Part shown: piece after piece, positions 45,634-55,038 of the stretch
Position numbering within the stretch: position 1 is the first letter of the stretch
How the letters are laid out: each line of letters starts with the position of its first letter
From: Affinundibacterium fentianense
Lineage (GTDB): Bacteria; Pseudomonadota; Gammaproteobacteria; Burkholderiales; Burkholderiaceae_D
Reading direction: 5' to 3'
Assembly (NCBI RefSeq): GCF_018139545.1
Contig: NZ_JAGSPJ010000006.1
Span: forward strand, 1-64,000
Length of the DNA stretch: 64,000 nt
Notes under the pieces: generated by a model
Told to the model about the DNA's origin: nothing
What the model saw: only the letters and a program-made list of their open reading frames with translations
The model's database searches: none
Translations under genes and position numbers: made by a program

Positions 45634-48083
45634 AAAAATCTCTTTCCTTAAAACATCTTGTGGGCTTTGCGAGCAGTGGTTTGGCAATCGTTTTTTCGGG
45701 ACAAGCCGTCGCCCAGAATGCACATCGTTTGATTCAAAAAATTGATGTACGGCCCACGCATTTGGAAGTTCATACCAATGATGGACTCTATAAGATCCGT
45801 GCGTATTCGAATGACGTGATTGAGACAAGTTTTATTCCGCAAGGACAAGTTTTAAGCAGTTTCGAACAGCAGTCGCACGCCGTGGTCGCTCGGCCACTCA
45901 CTGCCTTGACGCAGTTTAAAGAGTCGGCAACGCATATCGACTATGCGACAAAAGGGATCGCAGTTCAGATTCAAAAATCACCATTCCAACTTCGCTATTT
46001 TTATCACGGGAAATTACTTACTTCGGAGAAGTTAGGCTATGAAAAAATTGAAAGCCCAGAGAAAAATCAAGAACGATTGAGTTTTAATCTTGATTCGCAA
46101 GAAATGCTGTACGGGGCGGGTGCCCGCGCTCTCGGCATGAATCGTCGGGGGCATCGTCTGCCTTTGTATAACAAGGCGCATTATGGATATGAAGAACAAT
46201 CTAGTCAGATGAATTTCGGCATTCCTTTAGTTTATTCATCGAAACTTTACGGCATCCATTTTGATAATGCTGCAATCGGAACCCTAGATCTTGATAGTAG
46301 TAAAGCGAATACCTTGACTTATGAAACGATCGGTGGACGTAAAACCTACCAAGTTATTGCAGGAAATGATTGGCAAAGTCTGGTCGGTCATTACACACAA
46401 TTGACTGGACGCCAGCCATTGCCACCGCGTTGGGCCCTAGGACATTTTGCTAGTCGTTTTGGATATCACTCGGAGACGGAAGCACGCCAATTGATTGCAC
46501 AGTACCGACACGAGCAAGTTCCAGTTGATGCGATTATTTTTGATCTGTATTGGTTCGGAAAAGAGATTAAGGGAACAATGGGGAATTTGGCTTTCGATCC
46601 AGATCAATTTCAAAATCCCAAAGCGATGATCGCAGATTTTAATCAACAAGGTGTCAAGACGGTTTTAATTACTGAGCCGTTTATATTAACGACCTCAAAA
46701 AGATGGCAAGAGGCAGTGCGCGAAGAGGTATTGGCGACTGATCATGCAGGCAAACCTTACACCTACGACTTTTATTTTGGCAATACGGGGTTAATTGATA
46801 TTTTTAAACCCAAAGCAAGAACATGGTTTTGGCAAATTTATAAAGACCTCGCGAGCTTGGGTGTTGCTGGTGTGTGGGGTGACTTGGGTGAGCCTGAAGT
46901 GCATCCAAGTGCCTTGCGTCATGCTGATGGCCAATTGGGGGCCGATCAAGTCCACAATATTTATGGTCATGAGTGGGCGAAACTGGTTGCGCAAGGTTAC
47001 CAGAAAGATTTACCCAATCAGCGTCCGTTTATCTTGATGCGCGCTGGTTATTCGGGATCGCAACGGTTTGGATTGATTCCGTGGTCGGGCGATGTTAATC
47101 GCACTTGGGGCGGACTGCGTTCACAGCCCGAAATCGCTTTGCAGATGGGGCTGCAAGGGATGGCCTATATGCATTCTGACTTAGGTGGTTTTGCTGGGGC
47201 AAATTTAGATGATGAACTGTATGTTCGCTGGTTGCAGTATGGCGTTTTTCAACCAATTTTCCGACCACACGCGCAGGAGGAAGTGCCCTCTGAGGTGGTT
47301 TATCGCGCGGACAGAGCAAAGAGTTTAGCCAAAGCAGCGGTGACTTTGCGCTATCGCTTGCTTCCCTATAACTACACTCTTGCTTTTGAGAATCAGGAGC
47401 AAGGTTTGCCATTGATGCGTCCTTTGTTTTTCGAAGATTCAAGCAACCCAAAATTTTTAGCACATTCCGCTTCCTATCTGTGGGGGCAGGATTTTTTAGT
47501 CCAACCTGTCACAAATCCTGGGCAGAAACAAGCGGATGTTTTATTTCCCGCGGGTCGATGGATTGACTTCTATTCTGGACGTATCTATGACGGTGGTAGA
47601 TCTCATAGCGTTGATGTGCAGGAGGACCATATTCCTGTTTTTGTTCGTGCAGGAGCACTGATTCCGATGGCGGCACCGATGCAAAGCACGCAATTCTATC
47701 AAGAGCAGCAATTGGAATTGCACTATTATCACGATGCGAGTGTCGTATCTAGCCGTGGGAAAATGTATGAAGATGATGGCGTCACGCCACAGGCGTTTAG
47801 TCAAGGCTTGTATCGTCTCCATCAATTTGAAAGTCGATTTGACGCTAGCAAGTCGCAATTGCAAATCCACTTAAGTCAGGTGCATGGCAAGCGAATGCCA
47901 GCGCAAAATAAACAAGTCAAATTGACGATTCATCAAATCCAAGATGCACCAAAACAAGTCCATTTTGGCGATCAAATTTTAAAATTTGAGTGGGATAGAC
48001 AGACCCAAAAATTGGAGCTGGAGTTTACAACCAACGCCAGCAAGGCAGGAAAACGATCGAATTTAATTCGTGTTAATTGGTAA
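45630..48083 (+). CDS. GH31 family alpha-glucosidase
   Basis: Glycoside hydrolase family 31 protein of 817 residues with a signal peptide (cleavage after QAVA, residue 28), so periplasmic or surface-located. The N-terminal beta domain covers about 30-250. The catalytic barrel starts at PPRWALGHFASRFGYHSE, with nucleophile Asp418 in GVWGDLGEPE and acid/base Asp488 in WSGDVNRTW. C-terminal beta domains include MYEDDGVTP. It overlaps the amylase stop by ATGA. Family members are alpha-glucosidases, alpha-xylosidases or oligosaccharide 4-alpha-glucosyltransferases. Context favours action on maltodextrins. Confidence 0.89.
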   Translation: MKKSLSLKHLVGFASSGLAIVFSGQAVAQNAHRLIQKIDVRPTHLEVHTNDGLYKIRAYSNDVIETSFIPQGQVLSSFEQQSHAVVARPLTALTQFKESATHIDYATKGIAVQIQKSPFQLRYFYHGKLLTSEKLGYEKIESPEKNQERLSFNLDSQEMLYGAGARALGMNRRGHRLPLYNKAHYGYEEQSSQMNFGIPLVYSSKLYGIHFDNAAIGTLDLDSSKANTLTYETIGGRKTYQVIAGNDWQSLVGHYTQLTGRQPLPPRWALGHFASRFGYHSETEARQLIAQYRHEQVPVDAIIFDLYWFGKEIKGTMGNLAFDPDQFQNPKAMIADFNQQGVKTVLITEPFILTTSKRWQEAVREEVLATDHAGKPYTYDFYFGNTGLIDIFKPKARTWFWQIYKDLASLGVAGVWGDLGEPEVHPSALRHADGQLGADQVHNIYGHEWAKLVAQGYQKDLPNQRPFILMRAGYSGSQRFGLIPWSGDVNRTWGGLRSQPEIALQMGLQGMAYMHSDLGGFAGANLDDELYVRWLQYGVFQPIFRPHAQEEVPSEVVYRADRAKSLAKAAVTLRYRLLPYNYTLAFENQEQGLPLMRPLFFEDSSNPKFLAHSASYLWGQDFLVQPVTNPGQKQADVLFPAGRWIDFYSGRIYDGGRSHSVDVQEDHIPVFVRAGALIPMAAPMQSTQFYQEQQLELHYYHDASVVSSRGKMYEDDGVTPQAFSQGLYRLHQFESRFDASKSQLQIHLSQVHGKRMPAQNKQVKLTIHQIQDAPKQVHFGDQILKFEWDRQTQKLELEFTTNASKAGKRSNLIRVNW

Positions 48084-48222
48084 ACGCTGTGCATTATTTA
48101 GAAGAAAGCGCCAATTTCGGTATTGCGATCTGACTTGTTTGTTCAGGCTTGTATAGCAGGTCGCATACTATTACACTTCCTTTCTTTTTAATCCGTATGT
48201 ATTCGCAAACCTTATAGGTCCC

Positions 48223-49230
48223 ATGAATCTCAAAAGCTTGGCACAAAATCTCGGTATCTCTGAAACCACGGTGAGCCGTGCATTAAATGGCTATCCAGAG
48301 GTCAGTGCACGCACACGTCAACGAGTGCTCGAAGCAGCAGAGCAATTTGGGTACCGCCCCAATCCCATGGCGCGGAGTTTGGCGTCTGGTCGTACCAATG
48401 TGATAGGCATAATCCACGCATTGATAGCAAACGATTTGGCTGACCCCATGTTTATGCAAATTATTGGCGGCATGGTTGAGGCACTCGAAGTCAGGCAAAT
48501 GGATCTGATCATGGCGCCTGTATCGCCAGAACATGAGTTACGCGCATATGAACATATGGTGAAAGAGCGTCGAGTGGATGGCTTGATCGTTGGGCGTACG
48601 AAACTCTATGACGAACGGGTTGCCTACCTAGCCCAACATGGCTTGCCCTTTGTCGCGCATGGACGTACCCGTGTCAACGAACCTCATGCATGGTTTGATT
48701 ATGACAATGAAAGCGGAATGCGTATCGCTGTCGAACATTTATTAGCGCATGGACACCAGCGGATCGCCTTGATGAGCGCGCCTCTGGAAATGAACTTTGC
48801 CCGTCAACGCTTCGATAGCTTTCAGACTGTGATGCAGGACGCCGGTTTGCAATGCAATCCAGATCTGTTAAAAAATAATTCGAACGATCGTCGGGGAGGC
48901 TATGCAGCCATGCAGCAGCTATTAAATGGTTCCATCCTTCCAAGCGCCGTGATCGTGGACAATCATATGGCAGGTGTGGGCGCGATGCGTGCTTTGCTTG
49001 ATGCGGGAATCGCCATTGGAAAGCAGATTTCTATCATCGTTTGGGGAAAAATGGAGGATTCATTGGCGGGCTACCATGTCACCACGATCGAACAACCGAA
49101 CCCTGATCTTGCTGGAAAGAAAATGATAGAAATGCTGCTTTTACTGCAAAACGGGACCTCGCCCTCAGACTTGCAAGTTTTGTGGCAGCCTATTCTGCTT
49201 GCCGGTGAGACAGTCAATCACGCACGCTGA
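48223..49230 (+). CDS. LacI-family regulator of the maltose locus (MalR-like)
   Basis: A 335-residue LacI/GalR repressor. The helix-turn-helix begins at the very N-terminus (MNLKSLAQNLGISETTVSRALNGYPEVS), with the hinge RSLASGRTNVIGI near 53. The effector domain runs to the end. It follows GH31 by 139 bases in the same direction and closes the maltose locus, so it is the best candidate for binding the paired AAAGCGCTTT sites at 36.1 and 59.2 kb. No perfect copy of that site lies in front of this gene itself. Confidence 0.88.
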   Translation: MNLKSLAQNLGISETTVSRALNGYPEVSARTRQRVLEAAEQFGYRPNPMARSLASGRTNVIGIIHALIANDLADPMFMQIIGGMVEALEVRQMDLIMAPVSPEHELRAYEHMVKERRVDGLIVGRTKLYDERVAYLAQHGLPFVAHGRTRVNEPHAWFDYDNESGMRIAVEHLLAHGHQRIALMSAPLEMNFARQRFDSFQTVMQDAGLQCNPDLLKNNSNDRRGGYAAMQQLLNGSILPSAVIVDNHMAGVGAMRALLDAGIAIGKQISIIVWGKMEDSLAGYHVTTIEQPNPDLAGKKMIEMLLLLQNGTSPSDLQVLWQPILLAGETVNHAR

Positions 49231-49307
49231 TCATCGACCCGTGATCAGGTTTGTAAAAACTGGCTAATCCGATTTTTTTCGCAGTTTTTCAATGCTAGGA
49301 GACCACA

Positions 49308-49685
49308 TTGCATCATCAGCTCCAGGATGAGCGTGTACAAGGATTGTTGGACGACCTTCGTTTGACGCGTCCGGATCACTATACTTTGGTCCAAGCTGTG
49401 CGCCAAATTATCTTAGACATGGCTCCGGGAATCGTCGAAGAGGTGAAGTATGGCGGCATTTTGTTTGGAATACTTCAGCCTTTTTGTGGTGTATTCGTTT
49501 ATTCGAATCACATCACCATCGAGTTTAGCGACGGTGCAAAATTACCCGATCAATTTGGCATGTTGGCGGGTCAGGGCAAATTACGTCGTCATATAAAATT
49601 AAACCAGCTGGAGGATGTATCGATCAAACAGCTACCGCATTTCATTGAGCTCGCTTCACATCAAAATACGTGTGATTCTGCCTAG
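49308..49685 (+). CDS. DUF1801 domain protein
   Basis: Small cytoplasmic protein of 125 residues of the YdhG/DUF1801 type. Visible features are the ILDMAPGIVEEVKYGGILFG and HITIEFSDGAKLPD segments and the ending QLEDVSIKQLPHFIELA. The start is a TTG at 49308. AGGAG stands 6 bases upstream, and no in-frame ATG occurs before the conserved region. The function is unknown. It lies between the LacI gene and a convergent PLD-family gene whose stop is 36 bases away. Confidence 0.75.
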   Translation: MHHQLQDERVQGLLDDLRLTRPDHYTLVQAVRQIILDMAPGIVEEVKYGGILFGILQPFCGVFVYSNHITIEFSDGAKLPDQFGMLAGQGKLRRHIKLNQLEDVSIKQLPHFIELASHQNTCDSA

Positions 49686-49721
49686 ACGCCAATCTGCCTT
49701 CCCGGTTTCATACGCAAGATT

Positions 49722-51329
49722 TCATAGAAGTGGTCGTAGTGGTAGGTGTTGTAAAAAGCGAATTTTGAGAACGGTTAGCCAGTCCGCATTTCGATCGGGG
49801 TTATCTTTGGCTGCATTCCAACTGTACTCACTTTGCATATCGGCCTTGATTGTTTCGGCCAAGCCTTGGGCTAACTGTGAGTTATAAATCAGCACGCCAA
49901 CTTCTGAGTTTAAATTTTCAGATCGCGGGTCGAAATTAAACGTACCAATGTAGGCAACTTCTTGGTCGATCACCATCGACTTTGCGTGTAGCCCAAACAC
50001 CTTAGGGTTCAATTTTTCGATGACAGGAGAATGCAATAGGCGTCTTGAATTGATTGGGTTGGGATTCAATTCGTATATTTGTAGTCCCATTTTAAGTAAG
50101 TCTTCGCGCTGCTCGCGATATTTGCTGAAAGCTTGCAAGTTATCGCTTGAGGCGAGTGAGTTCGTGTGAACTGAAATCTTCACTCCACGAGCTAACGATT
50201 CCTTGATTATCAATTTAACTTGGTCAGAGAGAACCAAATAAGGCGATTGAATTAAAATTTCTTTTTTCGCCGATCTGACAAGTTGCGCGAGCGCACGCGA
50301 GTTGTCGCCGTTGCCTTGCCAGCCAGCACTGTGATTTTTGCCCGGAACATCATGAATGAACTCGACTTTGGTCCAAATCATTTCACGCACAAGTCGTTCA
50401 AAAGTATCAGGCAGGCTTGATATTTCCGGTTTGATTGCTGGATTAAAGTTGGATGTCTCCTGCGCATAGAGATGCAACTGCTGATAGATTTTCAGGATCT
50501 CTGGATCGTCAAATTCGAGGTGGGCAAGACGACTCTCCGCAAAAATCTTCTCGACTGCATTAGTCGATGGATGCTGCCAAAAATTGTCGAAATTTGCACG
50601 TACTCTGTCCATAGCATCACCGATTAAAAGAGCATCACGATCTAGGAAATGTGCACGGTGATGAGGATCGAAGGCTTCGCTAGTCATATCCCGACCTCCG
50701 ATGATGGCGATCACGCCATCCACAACAAAAGATTTGTCGTACATTCTCTGATTTGCGCTCTTGAAGTCGGCAATGACACTCCAAAGGCGATTGCCGACGT
50801 TGGTCCCCACTCGGTGTTTGGGATTGTAGATCCGAATCTCTATATTCGGATGCCTTGCAAGCGCAAGAAACGTCTTATCTTCGGCCTCGATGTATAGATC
50901 ATCGACGATGACGCGGACCTTCACACCTCGATCTGCGGCATGCAATAGTGCTTCTGATGCGAGCGTGCCGATATTGTCGTTACTCCATTTGAAATATTGG
51001 ACTTCAATACTGTGATGCGCATGATCGGCTAACCATGCTCTAGCCAAGAGGGAATCCAGTGCATTTTCCAAAATATAAATGCCTGTTTGATTCGGGTGTA
51101 CTTGTGTGAATTTGAATAGATAGTCTTTGAGTGTCGAGTTGATTTTTCCTTGAACCTGAATACTCGCTGCGGGAGAAGTATATTGGGTTTGAGATGTGAG
51201 TTTAGTCCTGTCAACAGGAAGGCTATCGTAAAGTGCACCTGTGTTAGGAAATGGCCGATCTAAGTACCAGAATACGCTGAGAAAACAAAGGATGACGAAA
51301 CTGAGTTTGAGTTTATTTGCAGGATGCAT
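49722..51329 (-). CDS. Phospholipase D-like / cardiolipin synthase C-type protein with altered first HKD motif
   Basis: A 535-residue protein with one N-terminal membrane anchor (about 8-24) and two PLD domains, like the ClsC/YmdC group. The second HKD motif is intact (GLHAKSMVIDQEVAYIGTFNFDPRSENLNSE). In the first motif the His is replaced: RMYDKSFVVDG has Tyr197 where family members have His, with Lys199 and Asp204 kept. The codon TAC differs from a His codon by one base. Since both His act in catalysis, activity may be lost or changed. Phospholipid head-group transfer is the family function; here it is uncertain. Confidence 0.8.
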   Translation of the reverse strand: MHPANKLKLSFVILCFLSVFWYLDRPFPNTGALYDSLPVDRTKLTSQTQYTSPAASIQVQGKINSTLKDYLFKFTQVHPNQTGIYILENALDSLLARAWLADHAHHSIEVQYFKWSNDNIGTLASEALLHAADRGVKVRVIVDDLYIEAEDKTFLALARHPNIEIRIYNPKHRVGTNVGNRLWSVIADFKSANQRMYDKSFVVDGVIAIIGGRDMTSEAFDPHHRAHFLDRDALLIGDAMDRVRANFDNFWQHPSTNAVEKIFAESRLAHLEFDDPEILKIYQQLHLYAQETSNFNPAIKPEISSLPDTFERLVREMIWTKVEFIHDVPGKNHSAGWQGNGDNSRALAQLVRSAKKEILIQSPYLVLSDQVKLIIKESLARGVKISVHTNSLASSDNLQAFSKYREQREDLLKMGLQIYELNPNPINSRRLLHSPVIEKLNPKVFGLHAKSMVIDQEVAYIGTFNFDPRSENLNSEVGVLIYNSQLAQGLAETIKADMQSEYSWNAAKDNPDRNADWLTVLKIRFLQHLPLRPLL

Positions 51330-51693
51330 AGCAAGATAAAAGAAGAATTAGACACATGTGCCTTAGCCAGTTTACAAGAGAATGAACGGAAGCCGTGGAG
51401 ATTCTTGGAAACGCATAAGAAGGCCTAGTCGAGTGAAATTTGTCGGTGGTATCGCCTAGGGAGACTCGCTTGTTAGGGAGGTGCGACTTGTATCGTGAAA
51501 GTGGAATATTTGAAGGCCCGCTGGCATATTTTGTCGTCGATTGTTCGGAGTCAAGCTGTGTCGCGTGAGACCCAGTGCCTGAGGAACCTAGAGCAAATTT
51601 CCGACGAAAAGGTCAATCGACTAAATGCATATTGCCAATAAATTAATGTCAATTTATATTGCCATAAATTTAATTTGATCCGAAAGGAAGAAA
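51330..51693. other. Intergenic region between the PLD gene and telA-like gene
   Basis: A 364-base region with divergent promoters and no gene that I can see. Near its right end a direct repeat, ATATTGCCA(A)TAAATT(T)AAT, occurs at 51629-51647 and again at 51656-51674, 27 bases apart, just before the AGGAAG ribosome site of the next gene. It may be a regulator-binding pair. Confidence 0.45.
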
Positions 51694-52896
51694 ATGAAAG
51701 ATCACACAACAAGCCCATTGAATAGTCAATTTGTCTTACAAGCCCCTGAAGTGATCACGCCAGTTAGCGAACAAGTGGCAAAAGCAGCTGTACCACTGAG
51801 CGCCGATATGAAAAACGCGGTTGAGGATCAAGTTGAACATTTTATGCAAGCTTTGTTGTCAGAAGATTTGCAAAGTGAGAGTTTCAAAACGCGACTTGAT
51901 AGCGCGTTCGCTTTAGGGCGTGAGGAAATCTCAATTGCATCAGGGCTGATGCAGGGGCGTCTGTTGCAAACTAATTTCATCGGTATGGAAGATAGCTCCG
52001 CTTTCAAAGCAATACAAGAGATGCGCGAACATCTAGATCAATTGAATCCGGGAAAAGAAGGTGATTTATTTCAGCCGAAGAAATTGCTGGGCTTGATTCC
52101 TTATGGAAATAAATTGCAGAGTTATTTTCGACGGTATCAGGGAGCAGCCAGTCAGCTACAGAAGAGTATGCAGCAGCTTTACGCGGCACGTGACGATATG
52201 CAACGCGATGTCCTTGATATTGAAGCTACCCGTGCGAAGTTGTGGGAAGCAATGCAAAAATTAAATGGTGCCATTTACTTTGCAGAAACTCTAGACCGAC
52301 GCTTGCATGAGCGGGTATTGGCTTTAAAGGCGCACGATAGTGTGCGTGCTCAAGCACTCGAACAAGAAGTACTGTTCTATGCACGACAAAATTTACAGGA
52401 CATGTTGACACAGCAGGCAGTTTGCACGAACGGCTATTTGGCCTTGGATGTTCTGAAGAAGACGGGTCGAGAGATGATGAATGGCTGTAGTCGTGTTGCT
52501 ACAACGGGAATGAGTGCCCTTGCGGTTGCGCAAACTCTCGCTCGTGCGACAGGGAATCAAATCAAAGTGATGGATGCATTAACAGGCATCAACCAGACTG
52601 TTGAGAGTTTAATTGGTGAAACAGGCCGTCTGCTAAATCAGCATACGGATAGGCTTGGGCAGTTTGCACAAAACCCGATGGTCGGCATCGATAAGTTAAA
52701 AGAAATGTTTGATCAAACTTTTAAAGCGATGGACGCGATGGATACGTTTAAATCAAAAGCAATCGATGTGATGGGTCAAAATAATCACATTATTCAGCAA
52801 CAACTTGAAAAAGCTGAGCAATATTTGGATAAGCATCGTCAACACCAAGTGCGCGAAGCGAGTCGTACCGAAATTGCCGGCCCTGTTGCATTGTAA
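51694..52896 (+). CDS. telA: TelA-family protein (toxic anion resistance family)
   Basis: A 400-residue cytoplasmic, almost wholly helical protein of the TelA family (PF05816), linked by name to tellurite resistance. Family features are PKKLLGLIPYGNKLQSYFRRYQGAASQLQKSMQQL and RAKLWEAMQKLNGAIYFAETLD. No catalytic motif is known for the family. AGGAAG lies 7 bases before the ATG. It is followed after 88 bases by a YiaA-like membrane protein. A convergent two-helix membrane protein comes next, possibly a partner as in the Bacillus xpaC-yaaN pair. Confidence 0.84.
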   Translation: MKDHTTSPLNSQFVLQAPEVITPVSEQVAKAAVPLSADMKNAVEDQVEHFMQALLSEDLQSESFKTRLDSAFALGREEISIASGLMQGRLLQTNFIGMEDSSAFKAIQEMREHLDQLNPGKEGDLFQPKKLLGLIPYGNKLQSYFRRYQGAASQLQKSMQQLYAARDDMQRDVLDIEATRAKLWEAMQKLNGAIYFAETLDRRLHERVLALKAHDSVRAQALEQEVLFYARQNLQDMLTQQAVCTNGYLALDVLKKTGREMMNGCSRVATTGMSALAVAQTLARATGNQIKVMDALTGINQTVESLIGETGRLLNQHTDRLGQFAQNPMVGIDKLKEMFDQTFKAMDAMDTFKSKAIDVMGQNNHIIQQQLEKAEQYLDKHRQHQVREASRTEIAGPVAL

Positions 52897-52984
52897 GTTT
52901 CATTTGAGAGTAGGTTTCGTTTATAGGTCGTGCAAAGCAGCATCGTTTCATTCGTCAAATCAACAATTTCATTGAGAGGGAAAA

Positions 52985-53446
52985 ATGACCACACAATACA
53001 TCATGCAGCGTGACAGTAATGGTTGGCGTCTTCAAGTTTGGCTATCATTCGGCATTGCCATCGTAGCCTGCGCTGCCGGAGCGATTCAGTTGCCGGGCCA
53101 AGAATTGGATCGAGCATTTGTCGCGCTCGGTTTGTTTTTTAGTTTGTTTGCCTGTTTCGCAGTTGCCAAAATGATCCGCGATAATCGCGATGGACAGATT
53201 GATACAGCATCGTGGGTCATGACGGTATGGGCTGCATTCGCGGCAGCAATTATATTGACCGCGTGGGGGCTCTGGCGGATGAATATTCCAACATGGGAAA
53301 AAAACTACATGGTGGTAAGCTGGCTATTCTTGATCGCGTCGACATTTACCCTTGCGAAAACAATTCGTGATGCACATGAAGTCGCATTAATGGAACGCGC
53401 AAATTTGACGACCGCTTCATCAAGTCAGGATGCACCGCTTGCATAA
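52985..53446 (+). CDS. yiaA: YiaA/YiaB-family inner-membrane protein
   Basis: Membrane protein of 153 residues with four helices (about 18-38, 44-63, 78-98, 105-125). They form two similar halves, each ending in AKMIRDN or AKTIRDAHE, which is the duplicated YiaAB two-helix domain. GAGAGGG precedes the ATG. The function is unknown. It is downstream of the TelA-family gene in the same direction and converges with the next gene, with 50 bases between the stops. Confidence 0.82.
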   Translation: MTTQYIMQRDSNGWRLQVWLSFGIAIVACAAGAIQLPGQELDRAFVALGLFFSLFACFAVAKMIRDNRDGQIDTASWVMTVWAAFAAAIILTAWGLWRMNIPTWEKNYMVVSWLFLIASTFTLAKTIRDAHEVALMERANLTTASSSQDAPLA

Positions 53447-53496
53447 ACTGAAAATAGCGAGAACCGTACAGCTCATACCATTGATCGTGCATGCTT

Positions 53497-54381
53497 TTAT
53501 TGGATAGTTTGGGATTCTCGACTTTTTGCTTCTAAAAAACGCTGCTGTCGCAATAAATGCGCTGCGGCGTTTTTCCTTAATTGTTCCGCACGATGTTCTA
53601 TTTCCATTTGGAGTAGATGCAGCTGTTGCAATAACAAATCTAGCGCAGTTTTCCCATTTTCGATCACTTTTGTGTTTCGAATATCGGCCGGCACTTGAAG
53701 ATAGCTTTCTAGACTATCAGGTAAATATCGACGAAGACATTCATTCAGATAGAATTTATCGTCGATTGGCAAATCCATTTGAGAATTGGATTGTTGAGTG
53801 AGCTCATGAATTTGTATGAATTGAGCTTTGATCGCGAGCAATTGTGATTTTAGAGTCGCGAATGACTCACCTAATTGGGAAGAGCTTTGCGCGATTTGAT
53901 CGTGATCATTGCATTGGGCAAGGCTAAGTTTTTCGATGACTTTGTCAAACGCCAGTAGACTTAATTCGTCGAAAAACATGGCTTCATCGGCGAATGTGGA
54001 ATTCGCAACGTACTGTAATGCTGAACGATGTCGAGCACGTGCAATGCCCATCCAAATTAGACAGATCAGCAACCCGAGACTCGCAAGCATCGCGATCGAA
54101 AATGAATGTTGGATTGCGGCTAAAACGAGTCCCAATACAGAAAATGTCAGACAGAAGATGTTGAGAATTTGGGTGCTGTTGACTTTATTCGATGCGCTCG
54201 AAATCGTGCGTCTTTTTAATTGATCAGATAAAGATAAGCCAAATACGTGCTTCGCTCGAAGCGAAGTGATTCGATTCTTGAGGGTGGGGTTGAGCGGCTT
54301 TTCTTCTACCTTGGGAAGGGAGGTCGTTCTGCGATTAACTGGGCGGTTAGAGGCCACGTACTTTGGGTCAGTAGGATGCAT
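53497..54381 (-). CDS. Hypothetical two-helix membrane protein with coiled-coil tail
   Basis: A 294-residue protein I cannot assign to a named family. The first 65 residues are basic and Ser/Thr-rich, probably cytoplasmic. Two membrane helices lie at about 71-91 and 95-114. The remaining 180 residues are helical, with long coiled-coil-like runs (SQLGESFATLKSQLLAIKAQFIQIHELTQQ and LLLQQLHLLQMEIEHRAEQLRKNAAAHLL). The layout resembles XpaC-type partners of TelA proteins, and it is encoded next to a TelA gene. A joint role in envelope stress is an inference only. Confidence 0.6.
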   Translation of the reverse strand: MHPTDPKYVASNRPVNRRTTSLPKVEEKPLNPTLKNRITSLRAKHVFGLSLSDQLKRRTISSASNKVNSTQILNIFCLTFSVLGLVLAAIQHSFSIAMLASLGLLICLIWMGIARARHRSALQYVANSTFADEAMFFDELSLLAFDKVIEKLSLAQCNDHDQIAQSSSQLGESFATLKSQLLAIKAQFIQIHELTQQSNSQMDLPIDDKFYLNECLRRYLPDSLESYLQVPADIRNTKVIENGKTALDLLLQQLHLLQMEIEHRAEQLRKNAAAHLLRQQRFLEAKSRESQTIQ

Positions 54382-54944
54382 GGTGAATTGCAGTAAAAAT
54401 TAAGTCTCAAACGGGTATCATAAAATCGAACAATTGACGCTTACATGCGACAAAGAGTGCCCTCGCGTAGTTTGTGTGGATGGGACTTGTCCCAATTTAA
54501 TTGTGCGAAATATCGATGGTTCATTCTTTTCTTATTCCACCCGTTATTCTGCGCATTATTATCGTGTCATGAAAACAAATGCATTCTGTTTGAACTTGGA
54601 TAGAAAGTTCTAAGGTACCCAACAAAGAAATACGAGATGAGTGATCACCCAGAATTTGAATTGCATCTTAGTTTTCACCACTTTCCAAATTTCTGTTACC
54701 GGGGATTGTTGCAATACGATCGTTTGTGCATTGTCTAGTGAAAGGCGCTATCTCAGAATGGGAGATCTGGCGATGCATGAGATAGTTCAATTCGGTGACT
54801 TCAGCTATGTCATTTTTTTGCGATATCGATTCTCGGCAAATGGTGTTAATTCAAAAAGAATAATTTTTAATTATTTTCTCCGACTAAGGCTAAACGAATT
54901 AGGTAGAAAAATCTAGTTTTTGATTTTTATTGTTTTCGCGTATC
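54382..54944. other. AT-rich intergenic region
   Basis: About 560 bases with no supported gene. A 91-codon open frame (54641-54916, plus) starts without a good ribosome site and has no recognisable motif. The region holds the promoter of the minus-strand membrane protein gene. Confidence 0.4.
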
Positions 54945-54974
54945 GAAAAAAATGCCAGCACTGTGGCTGGCATT
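54945..54974 (-). terminator. Rho-independent terminator of the oligopeptidase gene
   Basis: AATGCCAGC and GCTGGCATT form a perfect 9-bp stem with a 6-base loop (54951-54974). On the minus strand it is followed by a run of seven T. It lies 64 bases beyond the peptidase stop. Confidence 0.85.
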
Positions 54975-55038
54975 CCATTCGATCAAATCACAGAAACAGA
55001 TGCTTATTTGTTTCCATGATTGACTTTACAGTCTTGGA

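Noticed and set aside
54641..54916. 91-codon open frame between the membrane protein and peptidase genes
   Set aside because: AT-rich, no ribosome site, no motif.
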